Source: Halomonas beimenensis (GTDB taxonomy: Bacteria > Pseudomonadota > Gammaproteobacteria > Pseudomonadales > Halomonadaceae). From it: a stretch of DNA of 64,000 bases. Below the pieces are notes generated by a model. That model had not been told where the DNA came from. It worked only from the letters and a program-made list of their open reading frames with translations, and ran no database searches. The position numbers and the translations under genes are program-made. Within the stretch, counting starts at the first letter, position 1. The number at the start of each line of letters is the position of its first letter. Shown one piece after another: positions 34,780-42,672 of the stretch. The stretch is from contig NZ_CP021435.1 in the NCBI RefSeq assembly GCF_002549795.1, positions 2,294,001 to 2,358,000 on the forward strand, given 5' to 3'.

Positions 34780-35649
34780 ATGCAGAGCAAGTACAAAGTC
34801 GGCCTGATGCGGATCAACCTGGTGGTCGCCGCCGGCCTGGCCGCCGGCCTGGCCCTCGCCTCCGAGAACCTGCCGGACGCCCTGCTGCTGGGCCTGGCCA
34901 CGGCCTGGCTCGGGGTCACGGCCACCCAGGTCGAGCTCAGTCACCGCCATCCGGCCACCATCCCCTGGCAACTGTTGCCGGGCCTGCTGCTGGCCGCCCT
35001 GCTGTGGGTCTCCCCGGAGCGGCACCTCACCTGGCTGTGGGCCTGGGCCATCCTGTTGATGCTGCCCCAGCCACGCTGGATCCTGGGTTTCCATACCCTG
35101 TTGGCCGCGACCAGCTGGTGGAGCCTGCGCGACCTGCTCGGCCTGGAACAGTGGGGACTGGCGGGATTGCTGCTGGCGGGCCTGATGCTGCTGGGGCTGT
35201 CGCGCTCCCTGGCGCTGCAAGCCCTGCGTCGCCGCATCCGTCATCGAGCGCGCCTGGTGCCGGCGATGGCGCTGTGGCCCGGGCATCAGCTCCATCATGA
35301 CGTCCAGCAAGAGCGGCACCGCGCCCGACAGGAGGGCGTCCACGTGGAACTGCTGCTGCTGCGGACCAGCCGCTGGCGGCTCTGGCGGCTGGCGGAACGG
35401 CTATGCGACCTGACCCATCGGTTCGAGCCCTGTTACCGGCTCGATCGCCGCACCCTGGGGGTGCTGCTGATCAGCACCGATGCCGACCAGGCGAACGCCC
35501 GCCGCCAGGCGCTGCTGGCGAGCCTCGACCGTCGCTCACGGGCCCGGGTCGTCGCCCTGCCCCGGCTTGGCTCCCTGTCCCGCGAGCGTCGGGCCCTGGC
35601 GCGTCAGACCGGCCCTCTCGAGATCAAGGAGACCGCCCCTCATGGTTGA
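34780..35649 (+). CDS. Membrane protein with degenerate GGDEF-like C-terminal domain
   Basis: A 289-residue protein: about five hydrophobic segments in residues 10-145, a basic linker, then a soluble domain. The domain (VHVELLLLRTSRWRLWRLAERLCDLTHRFEPCYRLDRRTLGVLLISTDAD, given only in pieces here) follows the strand-helix-strand order of GGDEF domains, with RLDRRTLGVLL standing where R-x-GGDEF-x-x-L normally is. It has no GGDEF signature and cannot be an active cyclase. Its stop overlaps the next gene by eight bases, so both are probably made together. Assignment is by pattern only and function is unknown. Confidence 0.6.
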   Translation: MQSKYKVGLMRINLVVAAGLAAGLALASENLPDALLLGLATAWLGVTATQVELSHRHPATIPWQLLPGLLLAALLWVSPERHLTWLWAWAILLMLPQPRWILGFHTLLAATSWWSLRDLLGLEQWGLAGLLLAGLMLLGLSRSLALQALRRRIRHRARLVPAMALWPGHQLHHDVQQERHRARQEGVHVELLLLRTSRWRLWRLAERLCDLTHRFEPCYRLDRRTLGVLLISTDADQANARRQALLASLDRRSRARVVALPRLGSLSRERRALARQTGPLEIKETAPHG

Positions 35650-36577
35650 GTCCCAGCCCCCCCGTCCCCGCCTGTTCAGCCTGGTGCTCGCCATCGGCAC
35701 CCTGCTGCTGATCGGGCAGGCGCTGTGGTTCTACCTGATGGGTCACTATGGGCGCATCCTGCTGCCGGCCATGCTGGCCCTGGTGCTGGTGGTCGCCGCC
35801 CTGCTGGCCACCGCGGGCGAGGCCCCCTCCAGGGCCTCGGCCTACCTGGTGCTGATCTGCGGCTTCCTGCTCATCGCCGTGGAACTGCCGGGACAATCGA
35901 GCCGCCCCTCGCTGTGGATCGGACTGCCCCCCATCCTGACCCTGGTCCTGCTGCCCCTCGGCCCCGCCCTGCTGCTCAACCTGGCGCTCACGCCCGTCTG
36001 GCTCGCGCTGCTCGCCAACGGCGAGCTCGACCTGGACCTGGCCCTGGGCTACCTGGCGCTGGTGACCGTGGCCTCGCTGGCGCTCTGGGAGCGCTTGCGC
36101 CAGCGGGCCCTGCTGCACGCCACGGATCCCTGGGAGCAGGAATGCCGGGCCATGACCCGGGACAGCCTGAGGGAGAGGCTGGCCGGCGAATTCGAACGAT
36201 CCCGGCTCCTGCAGCGCCCGCTGGCCGTGCTGCTGCTCCACCTGCCTCAGCTCGACATGGCCCGGGAACAATTCGGCGCCCCGGCGCGACAGGCGATGCT
36301 CGATGCCTTCTGTCGCGGCGTGGTGAGCCACTGCCGGGAACTCGACACCCTGGGCCGGGAGAGCGAGGCGGACTTCTGGCTGGTGCTGCCGGACACCACC
36401 GAGAGCGGCGCCCTGCTGGTCCGCCAGCGACTCCGCCAGGCCCTGGACCAGGCCGTGCTGGTGGAGACCGGCCCCCTCGACGTCCGGATGCGACTGGAGA
36501 CCCCTCGCCCGGGGGAGGCCTGGCCCGCCTTCCTGCAGCGCCTGGAGGCGATGACCCAGGCCCAGGCCATGGGCTAG
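35642..36577 (+). CDS. Membrane-anchored degenerate GGDEF-domain protein
   Basis: A 311-residue protein. Residues about 12-155 hold five or six membrane segments; residues about 175-305 are a GGDEF-fold domain (DSLRERLAGEFERSRLLQRPLAVLLLHL; FCRGVVSHCRELDTLGRESEADFWLVLPDTTESGALLVRQRLRQAL). The active-site signature GGDEF is replaced by SEADF (codons 36362-36376), so diguanylate cyclase activity is very unlikely. Such domains can act as GTP or c-di-GMP sensors or scaffolds. The ATG overlaps the end of the preceding gene, which has a related layout. Confidence 0.8.
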   Translation: MVESQPPRPRLFSLVLAIGTLLLIGQALWFYLMGHYGRILLPAMLALVLVVAALLATAGEAPSRASAYLVLICGFLLIAVELPGQSSRPSLWIGLPPILTLVLLPLGPALLLNLALTPVWLALLANGELDLDLALGYLALVTVASLALWERLRQRALLHATDPWEQECRAMTRDSLRERLAGEFERSRLLQRPLAVLLLHLPQLDMAREQFGAPARQAMLDAFCRGVVSHCRELDTLGRESEADFWLVLPDTTESGALLVRQRLRQALDQAVLVETGPLDVRMRLETPRPGEAWPAFLQRLEAMTQAQAMG

Positions 36578-36655
36578 CGGGCACCGCGGCCGGAGACGAC
36601 GCCAGGCGATCCCCCGGCCTCCCCAGACGGACCGACACCGACCACGGAGCGTCCC

Positions 36656-38059
36656 TTGAACCCTGTCGACCTCCTGCACCAGCTGACCCCTTCGCCGCCA
36701 CTGCTGCTGCTGCTCATCGCCGCCATCGCCCTGGTGGAATCCCTGGCGCTGATCGGCCTGCTGATCCCGGGAGTGGTGCTGATCACCGCCGCGGCCTCCA
36801 TGGCCGGCCACCAGCAGCTGGCCGTGGGGGCGGTGATGGGCGCGGCGTTCCTGGGCGCCGTGGCCGGTGATGGCCTGAGCTTCTGGCTCGGCTACAGCCA
36901 GCGGGAACGGGTCACCACCCTCTGGCCACTCTCCCGCTACCCGGAATGGCTCGCCCAGGGCGCCCGCTTCTTCCAGCGCCATGGTCCCCTGTCGGTCCTC
37001 CTCGGCCGCTTCGTCGGCCCGGTCCGCCCCGTCGTTCCGCTGATCGCCGGCATGATGCACATGCCCCCGCGCGCCTTCACCTGGGCCAACCTGCTGTCGG
37101 CGGCACTCTGGGCGCCGGCCTATGTGCTGCCGGGCTACCTGCTGGGGCGGGCCTGGCAACGCCTGCCGGGATTCCCGGACGCCCTGCGCCCCTGGCTGCT
37201 GGGACTCGGCGCCCTGGTCGTGGTCCTGGCGCTCATCTTCTCCTGGCTGAGTCATCAGACCCACCACGATGGCCTGGTCTACCGGGGCCTGGCCCGGCTG
37301 TTGCGCCGACATCCCCGAGGGCGCTGGGTATGGGGATTCTTGGCCAGGCCCCACGACAGGGAACCGCCGCTGGGCACCTGGCTGCTGCTGCTGGCCTCGC
37401 TGACCGCCCTGTCGGCCTGGACCCTGGCGGTGCTGCATGTCGATGGCCCCCTGCCCATGGACCGGCGCCTGGACGGCGTGATGGATGCCCTGGCGATTCC
37501 GGGCCTGACGGGACTGGGGCGGGTCCTGGGGGAGGTCGGCGATCTCTACGGGGTCATCGCCCTGGTGCTGCCCTGGGGGGTCTGGCTGCTGGCGCGCAGC
37601 CGACTGGATGCCTTCGGCCATCTCGCCGGCGGACTGCTCGGCGTCGCCCTGCTCAACATCCTCGGCAAGGCGGCCATCGGTCGCGTGCGGCCGGAGACGC
37701 CCGCCCACCTGGCCGATTCGCTGTCCTATCCCAGCGCCCACACCTCCACCGCCGTGGTGCTCGTCGGCCTCGCCGCGGCCTTCGTGGCCCGCGAGCTCCC
37801 GCTGCGTCGCCGCTTCTGGGCCTACTGGACCGCCATCGCGGTGATCCTGCCCATGGCCCTGTCACGGCTGGTGGTCGGGGTCCACTGGCTCAGCGACCTG
37901 GTGGGCGGCGCCCTGCTGGGCCTGGTGGTCTGCGCCCTGGTGATGCTCATCTGGCAACGGCAATCCCGGGAGACGCTGCGTCCCTGCCCCTGGCTGGTCC
38001 TGCTGCCCGCGTCGCTGGCGCTCGCCGCGGCTCGGGTGGTCTGGCTGGGACCGGCCTAG
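36656..38059 (+). CDS. DedA-PAP2 fusion membrane protein (lipid phosphatase/transport)
   Basis: A 467-residue inner-membrane protein with two fused domains. Residues 1-200 are a DedA/SNARE-associated domain (ESLALIGLLIPGVVLI; GRFVGPVRPVVPLIAGMMHMP). Residues about 260-450 are a PAP2 phosphatase with the three motifs KAAIGRVRP, SYPSAHTSTA and SRLVVGVHWLSD, all with their conserved Lys/Arg/His/Asp. DedA proteins are linked to undecaprenyl phosphate translocation and PAP2 enzymes dephosphorylate lipid pyrophosphates, so a role in lipid-carrier recycling is a reasonable inference. The TTG start has GGAG six bases upstream. Confidence 0.9.
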   Translation: MNPVDLLHQLTPSPPLLLLLIAAIALVESLALIGLLIPGVVLITAAASMAGHQQLAVGAVMGAAFLGAVAGDGLSFWLGYSQRERVTTLWPLSRYPEWLAQGARFFQRHGPLSVLLGRFVGPVRPVVPLIAGMMHMPPRAFTWANLLSAALWAPAYVLPGYLLGRAWQRLPGFPDALRPWLLGLGALVVVLALIFSWLSHQTHHDGLVYRGLARLLRRHPRGRWVWGFLARPHDREPPLGTWLLLLASLTALSAWTLAVLHVDGPLPMDRRLDGVMDALAIPGLTGLGRVLGEVGDLYGVIALVLPWGVWLLARSRLDAFGHLAGGLLGVALLNILGKAAIGRVRPETPAHLADSLSYPSAHTSTAVVLVGLAAAFVARELPLRRRFWAYWTAIAVILPMALSRLVVGVHWLSDLVGGALLGLVVCALVMLIWQRQSRETLRPCPWLVLLPASLALAAARVVWLGPA

Positions 38060-38239
38060 CCGGCTTCGGCCGGGGCCGCAAGCTGGAAGCTGGAAGGCAA
38101 CATGCGACCTGCAGAGGCCGAGTCAAGGGGTTTGTCTTCGAGCTTGCAGCTTACGGCCGCGAAGCGGACGATCTTCCAGCTCCCGGCAAAGCCAGGGACT
38201 TACAGCTTATGGCTTATAGCTCCCGGACGAAGCCCGGGG
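38060..38239. repeat. Convergent intergenic gap with AAGCTGGAAG/AGCTTACAGCTT-type repeats
   Basis: Between the DedA-PAP2 gene and the LysE gene, the DNA is made of short related words: GCAAGCTGGAAGCTGGAAG near the left end, GAGCTTGCAGCTTACGG in the middle, and CTTACAGCTTATGGCTTATAGCT near the right end. They are variants of the CAAGCTG heptamer family found at 42495 and 54757. No gene is seen here. Confidence 0.55.
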
Positions 38240-38863
38240 TCAGCCCAACGCCAGCCACAGCCCCACCCCCACCATCAGGGTCCCGGCCAGGCGATTGAGC
38301 AGGCGCACCTTGTCGGCCTGGCCCAGCAGGTGGCGCAGGGTCTGGCCGCCGGTGGCATAACCGAGCAGGCTGGCGAACTCGATGAGCAGGATGACGGCGA
38401 CCAGCCCCGCCAGCTGGGGCGCCAGCGGCCGGGTCGCGTCGAGGAAGGGCGGCAACAGGGCCATGAAGAAGGCCCAGCCCTTGGGGTTGGCCACCGCCGT
38501 GACCAGTCCCTGCATGGCCAGCTCGCGACGCCCGGCCCGGGCGGGGCCCTCCAGGGCATCGGGGATCGCCATGCGCCCTCGCGAGCGCCACATCATGACC
38601 CCCAGGTAGCCCAGGTAGGCCCCACCGAGCCACTTGAACGCGGCGAACAACCCGGGCTGGCGCAGCATCAGCGCCGCCACCCCGGCACCGGCGGCCACCG
38701 CCACCAGCCCCACCCCGAGCAGCTCGCCCCCCATCATCCACAGGGTGCGCCGCACCCCCTGGGTCATGCCCAGCACCATGGCCAGGGTCATGCACATCCC
38801 CGGGGTCAGCGACACCAGCAGGAAGGTCGGCACGAACACCGACAGCAGGCTCAGGCTGACCAT
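38240..38863 (-). CDS. LysE/RhtB family translocator
   Basis: A 207-residue inner-membrane amino-acid-type exporter with about six hydrophobic segments. Family features: the opening SVFVPTFLLVSLTPGMCMTLAMVLGMTQG (the PGP-like turn is LTPGM), FKWLGGAYLGYLGVMMWRSR, and AVANPKGWAFFMALLPPFLD. The substrate cannot be deduced. ATG at 38863 has GGAGG eight bases upstream; the ATG at 38878 is less well placed. Confidence 0.92.
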   Translation of the reverse strand: MVSLSLLSVFVPTFLLVSLTPGMCMTLAMVLGMTQGVRRTLWMMGGELLGVGLVAVAAGAGVAALMLRQPGLFAAFKWLGGAYLGYLGVMMWRSRGRMAIPDALEGPARAGRRELAMQGLVTAVANPKGWAFFMALLPPFLDATRPLAPQLAGLVAVILLIEFASLLGYATGGQTLRHLLGQADKVRLLNRLAGTLMVGVGLWLALG

Positions 38864-38977
38864 TCGAGCAACCTCCATGTAAGACGCAAGGATCAAGCTG
38901 CAAGGGACAAGGACCTTCACCTGGCACCTGGCCAGCGGCAACCTCCTTACTCCTTACCCCTCGTCCCTTGCCACCCG

Positions 38978-39607
38978 CTACTCGGCGCTTGGCGCCGCCC
39001 CCCAACGCGGCATCAGGCGATGCTCGATGCCCAGTTGATTGAGGATCCGCGCCACGATGAAGTCGACCATGTCGGCCACCGTGGCCGGCCGATGATAGAA
39101 CCCCGGAGCGGCCGGCAGCACCACGACTCCCTGCCGGGTCAGCGTCAGCATGTGCTCCAGGTGGATGGCCGACAGCGGCGTCTCGCGGGGCACCAGGATC
39201 AGCCGGCGGCGCTCCTTGAGGGCCACGTCCGCGGCCCGCTCGATGAGGTTGTTGCTGGCTCCGCAGGCCACCGCGGAGAGGGTGCCGGTGGAGCAGGGGC
39301 AGATCACCATCGCCGAGCTCGCCCCCGACCCCGACGCCACCGGCGCCATCCAGTCCTCGCGGCCGAAACAGCGGATCTGCCCCGGCCCGGCTCCGCAGCG
39401 CTCGATGAGCGTCTCGGCCAGCCGCTCGGGCCTGGCCGGCAGCTCGGCCTCGGTTTCGGTGGCGATCACCAGGTGCGCGGCCTTGGAGATCATCACCCAG
39501 ACCTCGCGGTTCGCCGCGACCAGCGCCTCGATCAGGCGCAGGCCGTACTGGGCGCCCGAGGCCCCGGTGAGGGCCACGGTGACCGGGGGACCGAAGACCT
39601 CAGCCAT
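38978..39607 (-). CDS. ubiX: Flavin prenyltransferase
   Basis: A 209-residue UbiX that makes the prenylated FMN cofactor needed by UbiD decarboxylase in ubiquinone synthesis. Signatures: ALTGASGAQYGLRLIEAL, VICPCSTGTLSAVACGASNNLIERAADVALKERR (in part), LVPRETPLSAIHLEHM and the PGFYHRP block. The ATG overlaps the mpl stop by eight bases. Together ubiX-mpl form a two-gene unit. Confidence 0.97.
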   Translation of the reverse strand: MAEVFGPPVTVALTGASGAQYGLRLIEALVAANREVWVMISKAAHLVIATETEAELPARPERLAETLIERCGAGPGQIRCFGREDWMAPVASGSGASSAMVICPCSTGTLSAVACGASNNLIERAADVALKERRRLILVPRETPLSAIHLEHMLTLTRQGVVVLPAAPGFYHRPATVADMVDFIVARILNQLGIEHRLMPRWGAAPSAE

Positions 39608-40979
39608 GAGCCACCTCCAGGGCGACCAGCAGGCGCTCGTGGATCCCGCCGAAGCCCCCGTTGGACATCACCACGATGCGGTCCCGGGGACGAGCCTCGG
39701 CGACCAGGGTCGACACCAGGGCCTCGAGGTCGTCGAAGACGCCCCCCGGCCGGTCGACGCCCTCGACGAGCGGAGCCAGCGACCAGTCCAGGCCCGGCGG
39801 CTGATACCAGTAGGCGGCATCGGCCTGGGTCACGCTGTCCGCCAGCCGCTCGCGCAGGGTACCGAGCCGCATGGTGTTGGAGCGCGGCTCGATCACCGCC
39901 AGCAGCCGTCCCTTCGGGGTGGCGGCGCGCAGCCCGGCCAGGGTGGCCGCGATGGCCGTGGGATGGTGGGCGAAGTCGTCGATGACCTGGATGCCGGCCA
40001 CTTCCCCGCGCACCTCCTGGCGTCGGCGTGGCGTCTCGAAGCGCGACAGGGCGGCACAGCCACGGTCCAGGTCGACGCCGCAGGCATGGGCCGCGGCCAG
40101 GGCCGCCAGGGCGTTGCGGGCGTTGTAGGCACCGGTCAACCCCCAGTCGACCACGGCATCCTCCTCGCCTTCCGGCGAGCGCCGGATGACCCGGAAGCGG
40201 CTGGCGTCGTCGCGCTCGAGCTCGACGCGCCAGGGGCTGTCGGCCGCCGCGCCGAAACGCTCCACCGGGGTCCAGCAGCCCTGCTCCAGGACCCGCTCCA
40301 GGGCCGGCTCGTCGTCGGCCACCAGCAGCCGACCCTTGCCGGGCACGGTGCGCACCAGGTGGTGAAACTGGCGCTCGATGGCCGCCAGGTCCGGGAAGAT
40401 GTCGGCATGGTCGTACTCCAGGTTGCCCAGCACGGCGATCTCGGGACGGTAGTGGACGAACTTGGAGCGCTTGTCGAAGAAGGCGGTGTCGTATTCGTCG
40501 GCCTCCACCACGAAGGGCGCGTCCGGTGCGCCGAGACGGGCCGAGACGCCGAAGTTGCGGGGCACCCCGCCGATCAGAAAACCCGGCGCCAGCCCCGCCG
40601 ATTCCAGCAGCCAGGCGGCGAGGCTGGCCGTGGTGGTCTTGCCGTGGGTGCCGGCCACGGCGATCACCCGCCGGCCGGGCAGCACATGCTCGGCCAGCCA
40701 CTGGGGGCCGGAGACGTAGGGCAGGCCCGTGTCGAGCAACGCCTCCACCTCGGGATTGCCCCGGGACAGGGCATTGCCCACGACCACCAGGTCCGGCCGC
40801 GGCTCCAGGTTCTCGGCGCGAAAGCCCTCGCTGAGCCGGATCCCGGCCTCCTCGAGCTGGGTGCTCATGGGCGGATACACGCCCGCATCCGAGCCACTGA
40901 CCTGATGCCCCAGTTCCCGGGCGAGCAGGGCCAGGCTGCCCATGAAGGTACCGCAGATGCCGAGGATATGAAGGTGCAT
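39600..40979 (-). CDS. mpl: UDP-N-acetylmuramate:L-alanyl-gamma-D-glutamyl-meso-diaminopimelate ligase
   Basis: A 459-residue Mur-ligase-family enzyme that attaches recycled murein tripeptide to UDP-MurNAc. It opens with the family-typical MHLHILGICGTFMGSLALLARELGH, has the ATP-binding GTHGKTTTASL and the VEADEYDTAFFDKRSKF region characteristic of Mpl rather than MurC, then DDFAHHPTAI. Length matches E. coli Mpl (457). Fits the peptidoglycan turnover genes elsewhere in the window. Confidence 0.97.
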   Translation of the reverse strand: MHLHILGICGTFMGSLALLARELGHQVSGSDAGVYPPMSTQLEEAGIRLSEGFRAENLEPRPDLVVVGNALSRGNPEVEALLDTGLPYVSGPQWLAEHVLPGRRVIAVAGTHGKTTTASLAAWLLESAGLAPGFLIGGVPRNFGVSARLGAPDAPFVVEADEYDTAFFDKRSKFVHYRPEIAVLGNLEYDHADIFPDLAAIERQFHHLVRTVPGKGRLLVADDEPALERVLEQGCWTPVERFGAAADSPWRVELERDDASRFRVIRRSPEGEEDAVVDWGLTGAYNARNALAALAAAHACGVDLDRGCAALSRFETPRRRQEVRGEVAGIQVIDDFAHHPTAIAATLAGLRAATPKGRLLAVIEPRSNTMRLGTLRERLADSVTQADAAYWYQPPGLDWSLAPLVEGVDRPGGVFDDLEALVSTLVAEARPRDRIVVMSNGGFGGIHERLLVALEVAHG

Positions 40980-41236
40980 GGGATCTCCGCTGCCGAACGT
41001 CTGCTCAGCCGGGTGCGCCGGCGAAAGCGGCAGCCTAGCACGGCGCCCCCGGGTGCTCCAGCCGGCCCAAGGCTATCGCAGCGGGGCCGGATTCATCGAC
41101 GATCGCCCTGCCGGTCGGCCGACGCGGGATGCAGCCGGAGGGGGGATACGCTAGAATCTCGCCTTCCCCGACCGACCCTTGGCGCGTCCCTTATCCACGG
41201 ACGCCCCCTCGACGCGACCAGCAACAGGATAGCCCC

Positions 41237-42496
41237 ATGGCCCAGCACAACGCCTTCTACGCCCAGTCCGGCGGCGTCACCGCCGTGATCAACGCCAGCG
41301 CCTGCGGCGTCATCGAGGCCTGCCGCCGTCACGCCGACCGGATCGGCAAGGTCTATGCCGGCAACAACGGTATCATCGGCGCCCTGACCGAGGACCTGAT
41401 CGACGTCAGCCGCGAGAGCGACGAGGCCATCGCGGCGCTGCGCCATACGCCCGCCGGGGCCTTCGGCTCCTGCCGCTACAAGCTCAAGGACATCGAGACC
41501 CATCGCACCCAGTACGAGCGACTGATCGAGGTCTTCCGCGCCCACGACATCCGCTACTTCTTCTACAACGGCGGGGGCGACAGCGCCGATACCTGCCTGA
41601 AGGTCTCCCAGCTCTCCGAGAAGCTGGGCTATCCGCTCACCGCCATCCACGTGCCCAAGACCGTGGACAACGACCTGCCGATCACCGACAACTCCCCGGG
41701 CTTCGGCAGCGTGGCCAAGTACATCGCCACCTCCACCCTGGAGACCTCGCTGGATATCGCCTCCATGTGCGCCACCTCCACCAAGGTCTTCGTGCTCGAG
41801 GTGATGGGGCGCCATGCCGGCTGGATCGGCGCCGCCGGCGGCCTGGCCGGCCAGGGCGAAGGCGAGCCGCCCCACCTGGTGATCTTCCCCGAGGTCGCCT
41901 TCGACCGCGCCGCGGTCATGGCCCGGGTCGAGGCCTGCGTGAAGGAATACGGCTACTGCGTCATCGTGGTGTCCGAGGGCGCCCGCTACGAGGACGGCAC
42001 CTTCCTGGCCGACTCCGGCAACACCGACGCCTTCGGCCATCGCCAGCTGGGCGGCGTGGCGCCGACCCTGGCCGGCATGATCAAGCAGGACCTGGGCTAC
42101 AAGTACCACTGGGCGGTGGCCGACTACCTGCAGCGCTCCGCCCGCCACCTGGCCTCGAAGACCGACGTGGAGCAGGCCTATGCGGTGGGCGAGAAGGCCG
42201 TGGAGCTGGCACTCGCCGGCCAGAACGCCAAGATGCCCGCGATCAAGCGCACCGCCGACGAGCCCTACGCCTGGACCGTGGAGGCGGCGCCGCTCGCCGA
42301 GGTCGCCAACCGCGAGAAGTTCATGCCCCGCGAGTTCATTCGCGAGGACGGCTTCGGCATCACCGAGGCCTGCCGCCGCTACCTCTCGCCGCTGATCCAG
42401 GGCGAGGACTTCCCGCCCTTCGCCAATGGCCTGCCGCGGGTGGCGCACCTGGCCAAGCACCGGGTGGAGCGCAAGCTGCCGGAATTCAAGATCTAA
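41237..42496 (+). CDS. Pyrophosphate-type 6-phosphofructokinase
   Basis: A 419-residue phosphofructokinase. Two positions that set phosphoryl donor use indicate PPi: GGGDSAD (Asp where ATP enzymes have Gly) and PKTVDNDL (Lys where ATP enzymes have Gly). Other blocks: the N-terminal FYAQSGGVTAVINASA, MGRHAGWIGAAGG and the SEGARYEDG region. It should reversibly interconvert fructose-6-phosphate and fructose-1,6-bisphosphate. ATG at 41237 follows AGGA; the reading frame is open further upstream without a good site. Ppa, the competing PPi sink, is encoded 2 kb downstream. Confidence 0.93.
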   Translation: MAQHNAFYAQSGGVTAVINASACGVIEACRRHADRIGKVYAGNNGIIGALTEDLIDVSRESDEAIAALRHTPAGAFGSCRYKLKDIETHRTQYERLIEVFRAHDIRYFFYNGGGDSADTCLKVSQLSEKLGYPLTAIHVPKTVDNDLPITDNSPGFGSVAKYIATSTLETSLDIASMCATSTKVFVLEVMGRHAGWIGAAGGLAGQGEGEPPHLVIFPEVAFDRAAVMARVEACVKEYGYCVIVVSEGARYEDGTFLADSGNTDAFGHRQLGGVAPTLAGMIKQDLGYKYHWAVADYLQRSARHLASKTDVEQAYAVGEKAVELALAGQNAKMPAIKRTADEPYAWTVEAAPLAEVANREKFMPREFIREDGFGITEACRRYLSPLIQGEDFPPFANGLPRVAHLAKHRVERKLPEFKI

Positions 42497-42501
42497 GCGG
42501 C

Positions 42502-42561
42502 CAAGCTGCAAGCTGCAAGCTGCAAGCTGCAAGCTGCAAGCTGCAAGCTGCAAGCTGCAAG
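42502..42561 (+). repeat. Tandem array of eight CAAGCTG heptamers
   Basis: Eight perfect head-to-tail CAAGCTG units (42502-42557) plus a final CAAG, starting five bases after the phosphofructokinase stop codon. It is the first part of a composite element with the terminator and the 14-mer array that follow. An almost identical composite lies at 54764-55018. Confidence 0.95.
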
Positions 42562-42589
42562 TCAGCAGCTTGATGCAGGACCGGGCAAA

Positions 42590-42630
42590 AGCAAAACCCT
42601 CGAAGGCTTCCACCTTCGGGGGTTTTGCTT
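42590..42630. terminator. Bidirectional intrinsic terminator inside the repeat composite
   Basis: AGCAAAACCCTCGAAGG and CCTTCGGGGGTTTTGCT form a long stem with a CTTCCA loop. Both sides carry A/T runs, so it should stop transcripts from the phosphofructokinase gene (plus) and from the kinase/phosphatase gene (minus). The same sequence with one C/T change occurs at 54893. Confidence 0.9.
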
Positions 42631-42672
42631 GTAGCTCGGCGCTTGTAGCTCGGCGCTTGTAGCTCGGCGCTA
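42631..42672 (+). repeat. Three 14-mer GTAGCTCGGCGCTT repeats ending in a stop codon
   Basis: Two perfect units and a third differing in the last base; the final bases (42670-42672) are the TAG stop codon of the minus-strand kinase/phosphatase-like gene. See the six-copy version at 54935. Confidence 0.92.
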
